Assembly: GCA_025463605.1 (NCBI GenBank)
Contig: JAODAV010000011.1
Location: forward strand, 62,001-126,000
DNA: 64,000 nucleotides
Direction of reading: 5' to 3'
DNA from: Rhodoglobus sp.
GTDB lineage: Bacteria > Actinomycetota > Actinomycetes > Actinomycetales > Microbacteriaceae
Made by a program: the position numbers and the translations under genes. A model generated the notes under the pieces. That model did no database searches. It was not told where the DNA came from and saw only the letters and a program-made list of their open reading frames with translations. Below, piece by piece: positions 1 to 8,598 of the stretch. How positions within the stretch are numbered: the first letter of the stretch is position 1; every line of letters starts with the position of its first letter.

Positions 1-429
1 GCCGGCTCGGTCGCGGGATACGTGCTCGGCGTGGCCGGCACTGCCACGTTCCAGCGCACGTGCGAGCGCCTGTGGTGGCCCGCGCTCCGGGAGCGATACC
101 CGCTCGGCTCATTCCCTTCAGGCAGCGAAGACGACAACGTCGTGCGTCTTATCCATGAACCTCCGATCGCACCGATCGCGCTGCTTCACGACTATCCGGC
201 GCACCTGCACATCGACCTGGGTCCCGAGGCGCAGGGGCTCGGGCTCGGCGGAGCTCTCATCGGGACGTTGCTCGACGCGCTCACGGCGGATGGCGTGCGG
301 GGCATCCACTTGGGTGTCTCGCCTGCGAATGCACGGGCCGTCGGCTTCTACGAGCACCTCGGCTTCGAAGTGCTCGAGCGCTCGACCGGCGGCCTCACGC
401 TCGGAATGCGCCTCGGCGACAACCGTTAG
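1..429 (+). CDS. GNAT family N-acetyltransferase, 5'-truncated by the window edge
   Basis: The frame is open from the first base (A-G-S-V-A-G-Y-V-L-G), so the start lies upstream; a GTG at 22 is internal. The visible 142 residues resemble the C-terminal part of a GNAT acetyltransferase: a strand ending in HLHIDL, then the acetyl-CoA pyrophosphate loop in the form Q-G-L-G-L-G-G-A-L (nt 232-258), and the typical late motif N-A-R-A-V-G-F-Y-E-H-L-G-F. These proteins move an acetyl group from acetyl-CoA to an amine; the substrate cannot be told from sequence. The stop overlaps the parE stop region by 4 bp, so the two genes converge with no room for a terminator. Confidence 0.85.
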   Translation, partial: AGSVAGYVLGVAGTATFQRTCERLWWPALRERYPLGSFPSGSEDDNVVRLIHEPPIAPIALLHDYPAHLHIDLGPEAQGLGLGGALIGTLLDALTADGVRGIHLGVSPANARAVGFYEHLGFEVLERSTGGLTLGMRLGDNR

Positions 430-2507
430 ACGTCGATGCGGTCCCGGTCGAGGCCGTTGCCCGCGATGATGAACTCCTTGCGGGGTGCGACGTCGTTGCC
501 CATCAGGAGCTCGAAGACCTGCGCCGCCATCTCGGCGTCGCCCACGTTCACTCGGCGCAGGGTGCGGTAGCGGCGATCCATCGTCGTCGAGGAGAGCTGA
601 TCGGCATCCATCTCGCCGAGCCCCTTGTATCGCTGGATGGGGTCCTGGTACCGCTTGCCCGTCTTCTTGAGGCCCGCGAGTACCGCCGTGAGCTCGGCCT
701 CCGAGTACGTGTAGATCGTGTCATTGGGCTTGGTGCCCGGATTCATGACGACCACGCGGTGCAGCGGCGGAACGGCGGCGTAGACCCGGCCATCGGTGAT
801 CATCTCCGGCATATAGCGGAAGAAGAGCGTGAGCAGCAGGGTGCGGATGTGGGCGCCGTCCACGTCGGCGTCGCTCATGATGATGACCTTGCCGTATCGC
901 GCGGATTCGAGGTCGAAGCTGCGACCGGAGCCCGCCCCGATGACCTGGATGATCGACGCGCACTCGGTGTTGGAAAGCATGTCGCTCACCGAGGCCTTTT
1001 GCACGTTGAGGATCTTGCCGCGAATCGGCAGGAGCGCCTGGTACTCGCTGTCCCGCGCGAGCTTCGCTGTCCCCAGCGCCGAATCACCCTCGACGATGAA
1101 CAGTTCGCTGTTCGCGACGTCATTCGAGCGGCAATCGACCAGCTTGGCGGGCAGGGACGAGCTCTCGAGCGCGTTCTTGCGCCGCTGCGTCTCCTTGTGG
1201 GCGCGCGCCGAGATGCGCGACTTCATCTCCGCGACGATCTTGTCGAGCACGAGCGAGGACTGCGCCTTGTCGTCGCGCTTCGAGGAGGTGAATCGCTCGC
1301 CCATCGCCTTGGCGACCACCGCCGCGACGATGTTGCGCACGGCGGGCGTGCCGAGGATCTCCTTGGTCTGGCCCTCGAACTGCGGCTCGGGCAACCTCAC
1401 CGTGAGCACTGCCGTGAGACCGGCGAGGATGTCGTCTTTCTCGAGCTTGTCGTTGCCGAGCTTGAGACGGCGCGCGTTCTTGTCGGCTTCGGCCCGCAGG
1501 AACTTGAGCATGCCTTGCTCGAATCCCGCCTGATGGGTGCCGCCCTTGGGCGTCGCGATGATGTTGACGAAGCTCTTGAACACGGTGTCGTACCCGGTGC
1601 CCCAGCGCAGCGCGATGTCGACGACGCAATCGCGAGTGAGCTCGGTCGGCACCATGTGGCCGTTGTCCTGAAGCACGGGAACCGTCTCCGTGAACGTGCC
1701 ATCGCCGGTGAGACGCCACGTCGCGGTGAGCCCGGCATCCGGTGCGAGGTGGTCGACGAACTCGGAGATGCCGCCCTCGAAGCGGAACGTCTCCCGGATC
1801 GCCTCCTCGCCGCGCTGGTCCGCGATGTCGAGGGTGAGCTCTGGCACGAGGAACGCCGTCTGGCGCAGTCGGTCGAGCAGCTCATCCGTCTGGAAGGTCG
1901 CACCCTTGGTGAATATCTGGCGGTCCGCCCAGTAGCGCACTCGCGTTCCCGTGACGCCCTTGGCGACCTTGCCGACGACGCGCAGCTCGCTGCCCGACGT
2001 GAACGGGGTGAATGGGGCATCCGGCGTCGGAGCGCCCCCACGGTCGTCGAACACCCCAGGCTCGCCGCGGTGGAACGACATCGCCCAGGTCTTGCCGTCG
2101 CGATCGACCTCGACGTCGAGACGCTCCGAGAGGGCGTTGACCACGGAGGCGCCGACGCCGTGCAGCCCGCCGGACGCCGCATACGAGCCCGAGCCGAACT
2201 TGCCGCCCGCGTGGAGTTTCGTGAAGACGACTTCGACGCCCGAGAGGCCGGTCTTCGGCTCGATGTCGACGGGGATGCCTCGCGCCCGGTCGCGCACTTC
2301 GACGCTGTCGTCGGCGTGAAGGATGACACTGATCTCGGCCCCATGGCCGCCGAGCGCCTCATCGACCGAGTTGTCGATGATCTCCCATAGGCAGTGCATG
2401 AGACCGCGGGAGTCGGTCGAGCCGATGTACATACCCGGGCGCTTGCGCACGGCCTCGAGTCCCTCGAGCACCGAGAGGTGCCTGGCCGAGTAGTCAGCGC
2501 TCGACAT
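426..2507 (-). CDS. parE: DNA topoisomerase IV subunit B (ParE)
   Basis: A 693-aa type IIA topoisomerase ATPase subunit. It has the GHKL fold with E-I-I-D-N-S-V-D-E-A near residues 42-51 (Asn46 is the Mg-ATP ligand), the lid motif G-G-L-H-G-V-G-A near 113-121, the transducer domain, and a TOPRIM domain from about residue 465 (IVEGDSA) to the metal-binding D-A-D-V-D-G-A-H near 542. With ParC it would decatenate daughter chromosomes using ATP. The lack of a long insert and the position near sigA fit ParE better than GyrB, but a GyrB paralogue outside the window would be needed to prove it. The ATG is preceded by AAGGAG at a 4-nt gap. Confidence 0.9.
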   Translation of the reverse strand: MSSADYSARHLSVLEGLEAVRKRPGMYIGSTDSRGLMHCLWEIIDNSVDEALGGHGAEISVILHADDSVEVRDRARGIPVDIEPKTGLSGVEVVFTKLHAGGKFGSGSYAASGGLHGVGASVVNALSERLDVEVDRDGKTWAMSFHRGEPGVFDDRGGAPTPDAPFTPFTSGSELRVVGKVAKGVTGTRVRYWADRQIFTKGATFQTDELLDRLRQTAFLVPELTLDIADQRGEEAIRETFRFEGGISEFVDHLAPDAGLTATWRLTGDGTFTETVPVLQDNGHMVPTELTRDCVVDIALRWGTGYDTVFKSFVNIIATPKGGTHQAGFEQGMLKFLRAEADKNARRLKLGNDKLEKDDILAGLTAVLTVRLPEPQFEGQTKEILGTPAVRNIVAAVVAKAMGERFTSSKRDDKAQSSLVLDKIVAEMKSRISARAHKETQRRKNALESSSLPAKLVDCRSNDVANSELFIVEGDSALGTAKLARDSEYQALLPIRGKILNVQKASVSDMLSNTECASIIQVIGAGSGRSFDLESARYGKVIIMSDADVDGAHIRTLLLTLFFRYMPEMITDGRVYAAVPPLHRVVVMNPGTKPNDTIYTYSEAELTAVLAGLKKTGKRYQDPIQRYKGLGEMDADQLSSTTMDRRYRTLRRVNVGDAEMAAQVFELLMGNDVAPRKEFIIAGNGLDRDRIDV

Positions 2508-2717
2508 GAGTCTCCTTGGATCTCGGGGCCGGTCCGACTCGCAATTCCGCGATCGAATCGGGGCCGCCGCGCGCGGCCGTCTTCCAGACTACGGTCCACG
2601 GTGCCGCCGACAATGCTCCGACACTCATCGTCGGCGAGCCGGCCTGGCGGGTGAGCCCGTTCGTCGTAGCACGTGTACGCGTTCAGCGAAATACCCGGTA
2701 ATTGACGCATTGCTGTA

Positions 2718-2733
2718 ACAAGCGCGTGCTTGT
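2718..2733. promoter_or_regulatory. Perfect dyad upstream of the DUF7455 gene
   Basis: ACAAGC-GCGT-GCTTGT is a perfect 6-4-6 inverted repeat, and outer arms GTAAC (2715) and GTTAC (2739) flank it. It sits about 45 nt before the start codon at 2779 in the parE/DUF7455 divergent intergenic region. The position suits an operator or a short RNA hairpin; no regulator is identified. Confidence 0.35.
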
Positions 2734-2778
2734 ATTGAGTTACGCAAAGCCACCCGCCAGCGACGTAAGGAGCAGCAC

Positions 2779-3009
2779 ATGTCTCAGATCACCACCGAGA
2801 ACAGCGCCGTCGACGAGTTGGACTACGCCCTCACGGCCCTCGATCGCTGCGACAGCTGCGGTGCGCAGGCGTACATCCGCGTGACCCTCAAGAGCGGTGA
2901 CCTCCTGTTCTGCGCCCACCACGGAGCGAAGTTCAAGGACAAGCTCTTTCCGACTGCGCTCAACTGGCACGACGAGTCGAGCCGCCTGCTCGAGGACCGC
3001 ACCGTCTGA
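2779..3009 (+). CDS. DUF7455 family small zinc-ribbon-like protein
   Basis: A 76-aa protein with two short metal-binding-type knuckles, C-D-S-C (about residues 25-28) and C-A-H-H (about 46-49), spaced as in a small zinc ribbon. The family (DUF7455) is widespread in actinobacteria, often near parE/sigA, and has no established function. The ATG has an AAGGAG 7 nt upstream (2766-2771). A strong hairpin terminator follows at 3040-3077, so it is probably a one-gene transcript. Zinc binding is inferred from the Cys/His pattern only. Confidence 0.85.
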   Translation: MSQITTENSAVDELDYALTALDRCDSCGAQAYIRVTLKSGDLLFCAHHGAKFKDKLFPTALNWHDESSRLLEDRTV

Positions 3010-3039
3010 GCGTGAACAGGCGCCCAGCGCGATAGGTTT

Positions 3040-3077
3040 CTGAGGACCGGGGATCACCCCCGGTCCTCAGTTCTTTC
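3040..3077 (+). terminator. Rho-independent terminator after the DUF7455 gene
   Basis: A perfect 13-bp stem (3040-3052 with 3058-3070) closes a 5-nt loop and is followed by TTCTTT. It lies between the DUF7455 stop and the Shine-Dalgarno of the next gene. Confidence 0.8.
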
Positions 3078-3089
3078 GGCAGGAGGCTC

Positions 3090-4088
3090 GTGAAGCGCAT
3101 CCGGTACTACCTTTCGCGCCTTCGTGGCCTCGACTCCCGCAACATGCTTGCGGTGGCGCGCACGATCAGCGTGGAGTCGGGCAAACCGCGGGCGCTCATC
3201 CTGCTCGACATGGCATGGTGCTCAGTCGTCTATCAGGCCGGCTATCTCGACTACCAGGAGTTCGAGTTCTTTCTGCTCGACCGTCGCGAACGCAGAACCT
3301 GGATCACGGGCGGCAAGGCGAACTCGATCGTCGTCAAGTACAACCAGCGCGAGCACCGCCTCAAGTTCATCGACAAGTCGGTGTTCAACGGCATCTTCGA
3401 CAAGTGGCTCGCACGCGATTGGCTCGACGTGCGCACGAGCGACGCGGCCGAACTCGAGCGCTTCGTCTCGCGGCACGGCGCGGTGATGGTCAAAGTCACC
3501 GACAGCCTGATGGGCACGGGAATCGAGAAGTACGACGCTGCCGAGGTCAGCGACTTCGAGGCCTTCCGCCAACGACTGCTCGACAACCGCCAGTTTCTCG
3601 TCGAGGAATTCATCACGCAGCATCCGCGTATGGCGGCCCTGTCTCCGTCGAGCGTGAACACTCTGCGCATGATCACCTTCTTCGACGGAACCGAAGTACA
3701 CGTGCTGGAGGGCGTGCTGAAGATCGGCAACGGGGCCGATGTCGACAACTACGGCCAGGGCGGCATGTACACCGTGCTCGACGAGGCGGGCGTGGCGCGC
3801 TACCCCGCCTTCGACAAGCACTCGAAGACCTATGCCGTGCATCCACTCACGGGAACGCCCATCGTGGGCTTCGAGGTGCCCCTCTACGACCGTGTCATCT
3901 CGACCCTGCACGAGGTGGGCCGAGTCGTTCCCGAGATTCCCTACGTGGGGTGGGACATCGCGATCGCTCCGGACGGCATCGTCGTGATCGAGGGCAACTA
4001 CAACACGGGCGTCTTCCAGATGAAGCCGAGCCTCACGGGCATCAAGACCGGCCTGCTGCCCCACTTCACATCGGTGATCGACTTCTGA
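3090..4088 (+). CDS. Sugar-transfer-associated ATP-grasp protein
   Basis: A 332-aa protein resembling the ATPgrasp_ST group. The best marks are the C-terminal G-W-D-I-A-I-A-P-D-G...V-I-E-G-N-Y-N (about residues 289-310), matching the Mg-ATP ligand segment of ATP-grasp ligases, and the central V-K-V-T-D-S-L-M-G-T-G-I loop (about 133-144). ATP-grasp enzymes join a carboxylate to a nucleophile through an acyl-phosphate. This group is often found with cell-surface glycan genes, but none is adjacent here and the substrate is unknown. The GTG start follows AGGAGG (3081-3086) at a tight 3-nt gap. No signal peptide or membrane segment is seen, so it should be cytoplasmic. Confidence 0.75.
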   Translation: MKRIRYYLSRLRGLDSRNMLAVARTISVESGKPRALILLDMAWCSVVYQAGYLDYQEFEFFLLDRRERRTWITGGKANSIVVKYNQREHRLKFIDKSVFNGIFDKWLARDWLDVRTSDAAELERFVSRHGAVMVKVTDSLMGTGIEKYDAAEVSDFEAFRQRLLDNRQFLVEEFITQHPRMAALSPSSVNTLRMITFFDGTEVHVLEGVLKIGNGADVDNYGQGGMYTVLDEAGVARYPAFDKHSKTYAVHPLTGTPIVGFEVPLYDRVISTLHEVGRVVPEIPYVGWDIAIAPDGIVVIEGNYNTGVFQMKPSLTGIKTGLLPHFTSVIDF

Positions 4089-4097
4089 CACCGGGCA

Positions 4098-4454
4098 TCA
4101 GCCACGCGCCCGCTTCACCTCGTGCCGTGCTGTGCGCAACACCCGCGATGCAGTATCGAGGCTGAGCTCGATCTCGCGACCAGGACCGGATCCGACGTAG
4201 AGCCACGTCTCGCGCTGCCCGTCTGTGCGCGAGATACCGACCTCCACGTCACCGGCCTCCTCGTCGAATTCGACGCGAGTGGAGCCCAGTCGCTTCGAGC
4301 GGATCACCGCCGGAACGGCGATGCCCTCACTGCGATGCACTCGATCGTCGACGTGGTCGTTCTCCGTGTGTGCGCCAGCACACCACTCCGGGCAGGGATC
4401 GACCTGCCAGGTTGGCCGTTCCTCCATGCCGCCGCTCCGTCTTCCGTTGCTCAT
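4098..4454 (-). CDS. DUF6907 family protein
   Basis: A 118-aa protein with the family signature C-P-E-W-C-A-G-A-H followed by D-H-V-D-D-R-V-H-R-S near residues 21-46, and a C-terminal acidic beta-rich part ending in a basic helix (V-L-R-T-A-R-H-E-V-K-R). I chose the ATG at 4454 because GGAG lies about 10 nt upstream; the frame is open to 4607 but that stretch looks non-coding. An ATG at 4427 is possible. Function is unknown; DUF6907 proteins are common in actinobacteria and mobile-element regions. It faces the ATP-grasp gene with 9 bp between stops and is divergent from the HTH gene. Confidence 0.7.
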   Translation of the reverse strand: MSNGRRSGGMEERPTWQVDPCPEWCAGAHTENDHVDDRVHRSEGIAVPAVIRSKRLGSTRVEFDEEAGDVEVGISRTDGQRETWLYVGSGPGREIELSLDTASRVLRTARHEVKRARG

Positions 4455-4618
4455 GGCACGAGCACTCCGACTCGACCAGATGCCGCCGACACTGCGGGCG
4501 TCACCCGCGCACACTATTTGCCGCGCGAGAACCGAGTCGCTCGTGCAAGGTATGTCCATCCGGATATTCCCATATATGTATGCGCGCGCACCCCGACTTA
4601 TCCACACAAGCTGGCTTG

Positions 4619-4888
4619 ATGCGAGCGCAACCCACGAAGGACGAGTTCTCCCGTGCCCTCGGCGTCAACCTTCACCGCCTGCGCTTGGAGCGCGGCCTCA
4701 GCCAGGAGCGGCTCGCACACATGGCCGGCATCGCCGCCTACACGTACCAGAAGTTCGAGAAGGGCGAGTCGAAGCCGGAGACTCCCATGAACCCGCGGCT
4801 CTTCACGCTCATCGCGATCGCCGAAGTACTCGAGGTCTCCCTGGACCAGATCATCCCGGCGGACTGGCCCGACCTGAGGCACCGCTAA
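4619..4888 (+). CDS. XRE-family helix-turn-helix transcriptional regulator
   Basis: An 89-aa single-domain protein. Residues about 15-72 form a Cro/C1-type HTH: N-L-H-R-L-R-L-E-R-G-L-S-Q-E-R-L-A-H, then the recognition helix part T-Y-Q-K-F-E-K-G-E-S, and a last helix E-V-L-E-V-S-L-D-Q-I. No sensor domain is present. The ATG at 4619 gives the normal short N-terminus; the frame stays open upstream but reads as non-coding. The 164-bp region shared with the divergent DUF6907 gene contains an AT-rich patch (CATATATGTAT, about 4570-4580) that could hold the promoter. Regulation of the divergent neighbour is a guess from layout. Confidence 0.85.
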   Translation: MRAQPTKDEFSRALGVNLHRLRLERGLSQERLAHMAGIAAYTYQKFEKGESKPETPMNPRLFTLIAIAEVLEVSLDQIIPADWPDLRHR

Positions 4889-4920
4889 CAACGCGCGCCT
4901 CGTGGCACCGCGACACGGCG

Positions 4921-5619
4921 TCAGCGCTTGCGGATGATCCCCAGCGGTGTGCTCTGGCGGTCCTGCCCGAGCGGGTTGTCCTTGAGAATGCGCACGACAA
5001 GCTCATTGCCGGCACGATCGAGCGTCGAGCCGAGGATGTTGCCGCCGAAGTCGTTGATGTCGACGATGAGCACATCCACGGCCTTGCCCAAGCGCGCCCT
5101 GACCTCGCGGGCGACCTCATTGGGTCGCGCGGGACCCAGCACGACCTGTGAATCGTACGGCGGGATCGTGTTCTTGGTCGGACCGTCGATCGCCCGCGCC
5201 TTGGGGCCTGCGATCCGGTAGAAGTCGCCCCGACGGCCGAACGCCTTGGTGACAGCAGCGACCGCTGCGGCGAACAGGATGCGCGGCGTGCCGCACTCCC
5301 TCAGCGCCATCTCCATGGTCTCCGGGATGCCCAGACCGATGCCGTGCGACGTTTTGGTCACGTACTTCGACAGGGTGACCGCAAGCGGGCGGGGCGATAT
5401 CTGCTCGAGCGGGAAGGCACGTCCCTGCGTTATCGCGACGATCTTCTCCGTGACGAAGAGCATGTCGCCATCACGCAGCGGGCCGCTCGCGTACTTGTCC
5501 ACGACATCCAGCAGCACTTCGCCCTCGAGCACCACGTGTGTCTTGATCGGGATGCGCTCGTAGGTCGCACCATCGACCGTGACTTCGAGGCTCTTGCCTT
5601 CGTTCGCCTGCGTCGTCAT
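4921..5619 (-). CDS. Coenzyme F420-0:L-glutamate ligase-like protein (CofE family)
   Basis: A 232-aa member of the F420 gamma-glutamyl ligase fold family. Family-type segments are G-P-L-R-D-G-D-M-L-F-V-T-E-K-I-V near residues 46-61, and D-I-N-D-F-G-G-N-I-L-G near 187-197, equivalent to the CofE N-D-x-x-G region. True CofE adds glutamates to F420-0 using GTP. No other F420 gene is in the window, so activity on F420 is unproven. The ATG follows the sigA stop after only 2 nt, implying one transcript and coupled translation with the primary sigma factor. It converges on the HTH gene, 32 bp from its stop. Confidence 0.7.
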   Translation of the reverse strand: MTTQANEGKSLEVTVDGATYERIPIKTHVVLEGEVLLDVVDKYASGPLRDGDMLFVTEKIVAITQGRAFPLEQISPRPLAVTLSKYVTKTSHGIGLGIPETMEMALRECGTPRILFAAAVAAVTKAFGRRGDFYRIAGPKARAIDGPTKNTIPPYDSQVVLGPARPNEVAREVRARLGKAVDVLIVDINDFGGNILGSTLDRAGNELVVRILKDNPLGQDRQSTPLGIIRKR

Positions 5620-5621
5620 CT

Positions 5622-7049
5622 CTACTCGAGGTAGTCGCGCAGCGACTGCGACCGTGACGGGTGGCGCAGCTTGGCCATCGTCTTCGACTCGATCTGGCGG
5701 ATGCGCTCGCGCGTCACGCCGAACGTGTCACCGATCTGGTCAAGGGTCTTGGGCATGCCATCGCCCAGCCCGAAGCGCATGCGGATGACGCCCGCCTCAC
5801 GCTCGGAGAGCGAGTCGAGGAGGCTCTCGAGCTGCTTCTGCAGCATCGTGAATCCCACCGCGTCGGCCGGCACGACAGCTTCGGTGTCCTCGATGAGGTC
5901 ACCGAACTCACTATCGCCGTCCTCGCCGAGCGGCGTGTGCAGAGAGATGGGTTCGCGGCCGTACTTCTGCACCTCGATGACCTTCTCCGGAGTCATGTCG
6001 AGCTCGCGGCTGAGTTCCTCAGGAGTGGGTTCGCGACCGAGGTCCTGGAGCATCTGGCGCTGAACTCGAGCGAGCTTGTTGATGACCTCGACCATGTGAA
6101 CCGGGATGCGGATCGTGCGTGCCTGGTCGGCCATTGCGCGCGTGATCGCCTGACGGATCCACCACGTGGCGTAGGTCGAGAACTTGAAGCCCTTCGTGTA
6201 GTCGAACTTTTCGACTGCACGGATCAGGCCCAGGTTGCCCTCCTGGATGAGGTCGAGGAACTGCATGCCACGACCGGTGTAGCGCTTGGCCAACGACACG
6301 ACAAGGCGCAGGTTAGCGCCGAGGAGGTGACTCTTGGCGCGCTGTCCGTCTTTGGCGACCCACTGAAGCTCCCGGCCCAGGGCGGAGCGCAATTCCGTCG
6401 CAGACATGTGCGAGAGCTTGTCTTCGGCGAACAGGCCGGCCTCGATGCGCATGGCCAGTTCGACCTCTTCAGCAGCGTTGAGGAGGGCGACTTTACCGAT
6501 CTGCTTCAGGTAGTCCTTGACGGGGTCGGCCGTCGCTCCGGTGATCGCAGACGAGTAGACGGGAACTTCGTCCTCGTCATCGACGAGCGACAGCACGAGA
6601 GCGCCCGTCGGGAGCTGCTCGTCTTTGCTGGTCGACTTCTCGTCGTCGTCATCGTCGTCGGCCGAATCGGCGTCTTCTTTGACCTCGTCAGAGTCGGCAT
6701 CCGCGTCGACTTCGACAACGGCGACGACGGCCTCGATCTCTTCTTCGTCGATCTCCTCGATCTCTGTAGGCTCGTCGACCTCTTCGATCGCGTCCTCGTC
6801 GGGGTCGCCTGCGCCCTTCGCGGCCTTCGATGCCTTCGCAGGTGAGGCTTTCGCGGGAGCCTTCGTGGCCTTCGCAGGGGCGACCTTGACGGGCGCCTTC
6901 ACGGAAGCCGACTTCGTCGCCGCAACCTTGGTGGCTGCAGCGTCGTCGGGGGTGGCCTTGCTCGCGGTCTTCGTTGACGACGCGGCGGCCTTCGTTGCGG
7001 GAGCCTTGGCGCTGGCTGTGGGGGCCGCGGCCTTGGTTCGGGTTGCCAT
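5622..7049 (-). CDS. sigA: Primary RNA polymerase sigma factor (RpoD/SigA)
   Basis: A 475-aa group 1 sigma-70 factor directing RNA polymerase to housekeeping promoters. In order: a Lys/Ala/Thr-rich N-terminus (about 1-75), a very acidic stretch including a run of six Asp (about 80-160), region 1.2 ([11 protein letters not shown]), region 2 with [10 protein letters not shown] and the -10 reader ending [12 protein letters not shown], region 3, and region 4 with the -35 HTH ([10 protein letters not shown]). I used the ATG at 7049 because GAAAGG lies just upstream and the protein then begins with the typical basic Ala-rich leader; the frame runs open to 7181. Unusual acidic/basic N-termini are normal for actinobacterial SigA. 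A TTGACA at 7115-7110 (minus) is the only promoter-like element I see and lacks a good -10. Confidence 0.95.
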   Translation of the reverse strand: MATRTKAAAPTASAKAPATKAAASSTKTASKATPDDAAATKVAATKSASVKAPVKVAPAKATKAPAKASPAKASKAAKGAGDPDEDAIEEVDEPTEIEEIDEEEIEAVVAVVEVDADADSDEVKEDADSADDDDDDEKSTSKDEQLPTGALVLSLVDDEDEVPVYSSAITGATADPVKDYLKQIGKVALLNAAEEVELAMRIEAGLFAEDKLSHMSATELRSALGRELQWVAKDGQRAKSHLLGANLRLVVSLAKRYTGRGMQFLDLIQEGNLGLIRAVEKFDYTKGFKFSTYATWWIRQAITRAMADQARTIRIPVHMVEVINKLARVQRQMLQDLGREPTPEELSRELDMTPEKVIEVQKYGREPISLHTPLGEDGDSEFGDLIEDTEAVVPADAVGFTMLQKQLESLLDSLSEREAGVIRMRFGLGDGMPKTLDQIGDTFGVTRERIRQIESKTMAKLRHPSRSQSLRDYLE

Positions 7050-7224
7050 GGGAACACCTTTCCGGGGGTTTTCGGGCAGTTCATGCTTTTTGGGCAGAAC
7101 TAAGACCCATGTCAAGTCCTGATCCGTCGCACTATGGAGGTGCTGGCGAATCCCCTGGACTAGACCGGGTCTCGTAGTCAATTATTGCACGGTTTACGAC
7201 AGGAACTTGCCAGACGACGGAGCG

Positions 7225-8556
7225 TCACGCGCGTCGGCGGCGCCAGTACGTAAGTAATGAAACCCACAGGGGGGCCACTTCTATTCCCTCCTCCGCGTGC
7301 AGCTGCCGCCGCGTGCGCCGCCGCGCGTGAAGGAACAGCACGACACCGGTGCCGATGACGGCGTACTGAACAAGGAACGCAACGCGGAAGGAATCGAACG
7401 AATAGAGCTCGGCCGGGATGCCGCTACCGCCGCGAGCGCGATCGATGACGTCGAGGACGACACCGACGAGCAGCATCATCGTGAACGTCGCAAGAAAACC
7501 GCCGACATTCACGACACCACTCGCCGAGCCGTACACCTTGAGCGGATTGAACGAACGCGCGTAGTCGAAGCCGACCATCGAGCCCGGGCCCCCGAGCGAG
7601 ATGATGAGGATGAGCATGACCACAGCCCACAGCGGCGGACGCCCCGGCCAGCTGAGAACCAGCGCCCAGGCGATCGCCATGGCGATCACGATCGCGAGCA
7701 CGAGGTTGCTCCGCCGCAGCGGGAAGCGCGCGATGAGGATTCCCAGCCCGGGCCCGGACACCGCACCACTGATCACCGAGATGCTCAGGAGCAGAGCCGC
7801 GAGCTCGGGCCCGTATCCCAGGCCGATCGAGAGGAACGGGAAGCCCCACAGCAATAGGAACACGCCCAATGACGACTGCAGCACGAAGTGAGCCCAGAAT
7901 CCGAGCTGGGTTCCCGGTCGCGCGAGGCTCTCCCGCAATTGACCCAAGGATGCTCGCCAGGTCACCGGTTCGCCTACGGGTTCGGACGGACCTCGCGGAG
8001 CGTCGGACACAAGCGTGATCACGACGATGCCTGCGATGGCCGAGATCGTCGCGGCACCCAGATAGGCCGGGGTCCAGCCCCATTCGTGAAGTGCGAACGA
8101 CAAGGGAAACGCCGAGAGCACCTGGCCGAACGCGCCGAGCCCGCCCAGCAGTTGGGTCGAGACGGGCAGGGCCCTGCCTTCGAACCACGTCGCGAGCAGC
8201 CGAACCGCGCAAATGAAGGTCATCGCATCCCCTGCGCCGACAAGCACGCGGGCGATGACGGCGATGCCCAGACTGGGCGCGACAGCGAACGTCGCCTGCC
8301 CGAGGCACATGAGCGTGGCGCCGAGCGCCAGCAGGAATCGCGGTCCCACCCGATCGACCATGACCCCCACGGGAATCTGGAAGCCCGCGTACACGACGAG
8401 TTGCAGTACAGCGATGCTCGAGAGCGCTGCCGCCTGGATATCGAACCGATCCGTTGCTTGCACCGCTGCCACGCCGAGGGAGCTGCGTTGGAGCACAGCG
8501 ACCATGTACACCGCGAGCGCGACGGCGAACATCAGCCAGGCGCGTCGGGAGTTCAT
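7225..8556 (-). CDS. Major facilitator superfamily transporter
   Basis: A 443-aa membrane protein with about 12 hydrophobic segments. Between TM2 and TM3 it has the MFS loop G-V-M-V-D-R-V-G-P-R (about residues 63-72), and the N-terminal half carries the Q-R-S-S-L-G-V-A sequence seen in anion/organic-cation type carriers. The substrate is unknown. The stop is 175 bp before sigA on the same strand. A TAGCAT hexamer (8570-8565 on the minus strand) sits 8 nt before the ATG, so the mRNA may have almost no leader; GGGAG lies in the same gap. Confidence 0.85.
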   Translation of the reverse strand: MNSRRAWLMFAVALAVYMVAVLQRSSLGVAAVQATDRFDIQAAALSSIAVLQLVVYAGFQIPVGVMVDRVGPRFLLALGATLMCLGQATFAVAPSLGIAVIARVLVGAGDAMTFICAVRLLATWFEGRALPVSTQLLGGLGAFGQVLSAFPLSFALHEWGWTPAYLGAATISAIAGIVVITLVSDAPRGPSEPVGEPVTWRASLGQLRESLARPGTQLGFWAHFVLQSSLGVFLLLWGFPFLSIGLGYGPELAALLLSISVISGAVSGPGLGILIARFPLRRSNLVLAIVIAMAIAWALVLSWPGRPPLWAVVMLILIISLGGPGSMVGFDYARSFNPLKVYGSASGVVNVGGFLATFTMMLLVGVVLDVIDRARGGSGIPAELYSFDSFRVAFLVQYAVIGTGVVLFLHARRRTRRQLHAEEGIEVAPLWVSLLTYWRRRRA

Positions 8557-8598
8557 CGACTCCCATGCTAGCCAGAGAAGTTCAGCTAGCCAGAGACG

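Noticed and set aside
759-2390. Plus-strand 543-codon frame opposite parE
   Set aside because: Antisense shadow with Arg/Leu-rich composition and no recognisable domain.
4455-4607. Longer N-terminus of the DUF6907 protein
   Set aside because: The added 51 residues look non-coding and would extend almost to the start of the divergent HTH gene, filling their shared promoter region.
7087-7115. A sigA promoter built on TTGACA at 7115-7110 (minus)
   Set aside because: At 17-18 nt spacing the downstream hexamer is CAAAAA or AAAAAG, which is not a credible -10, so no promoter was called.
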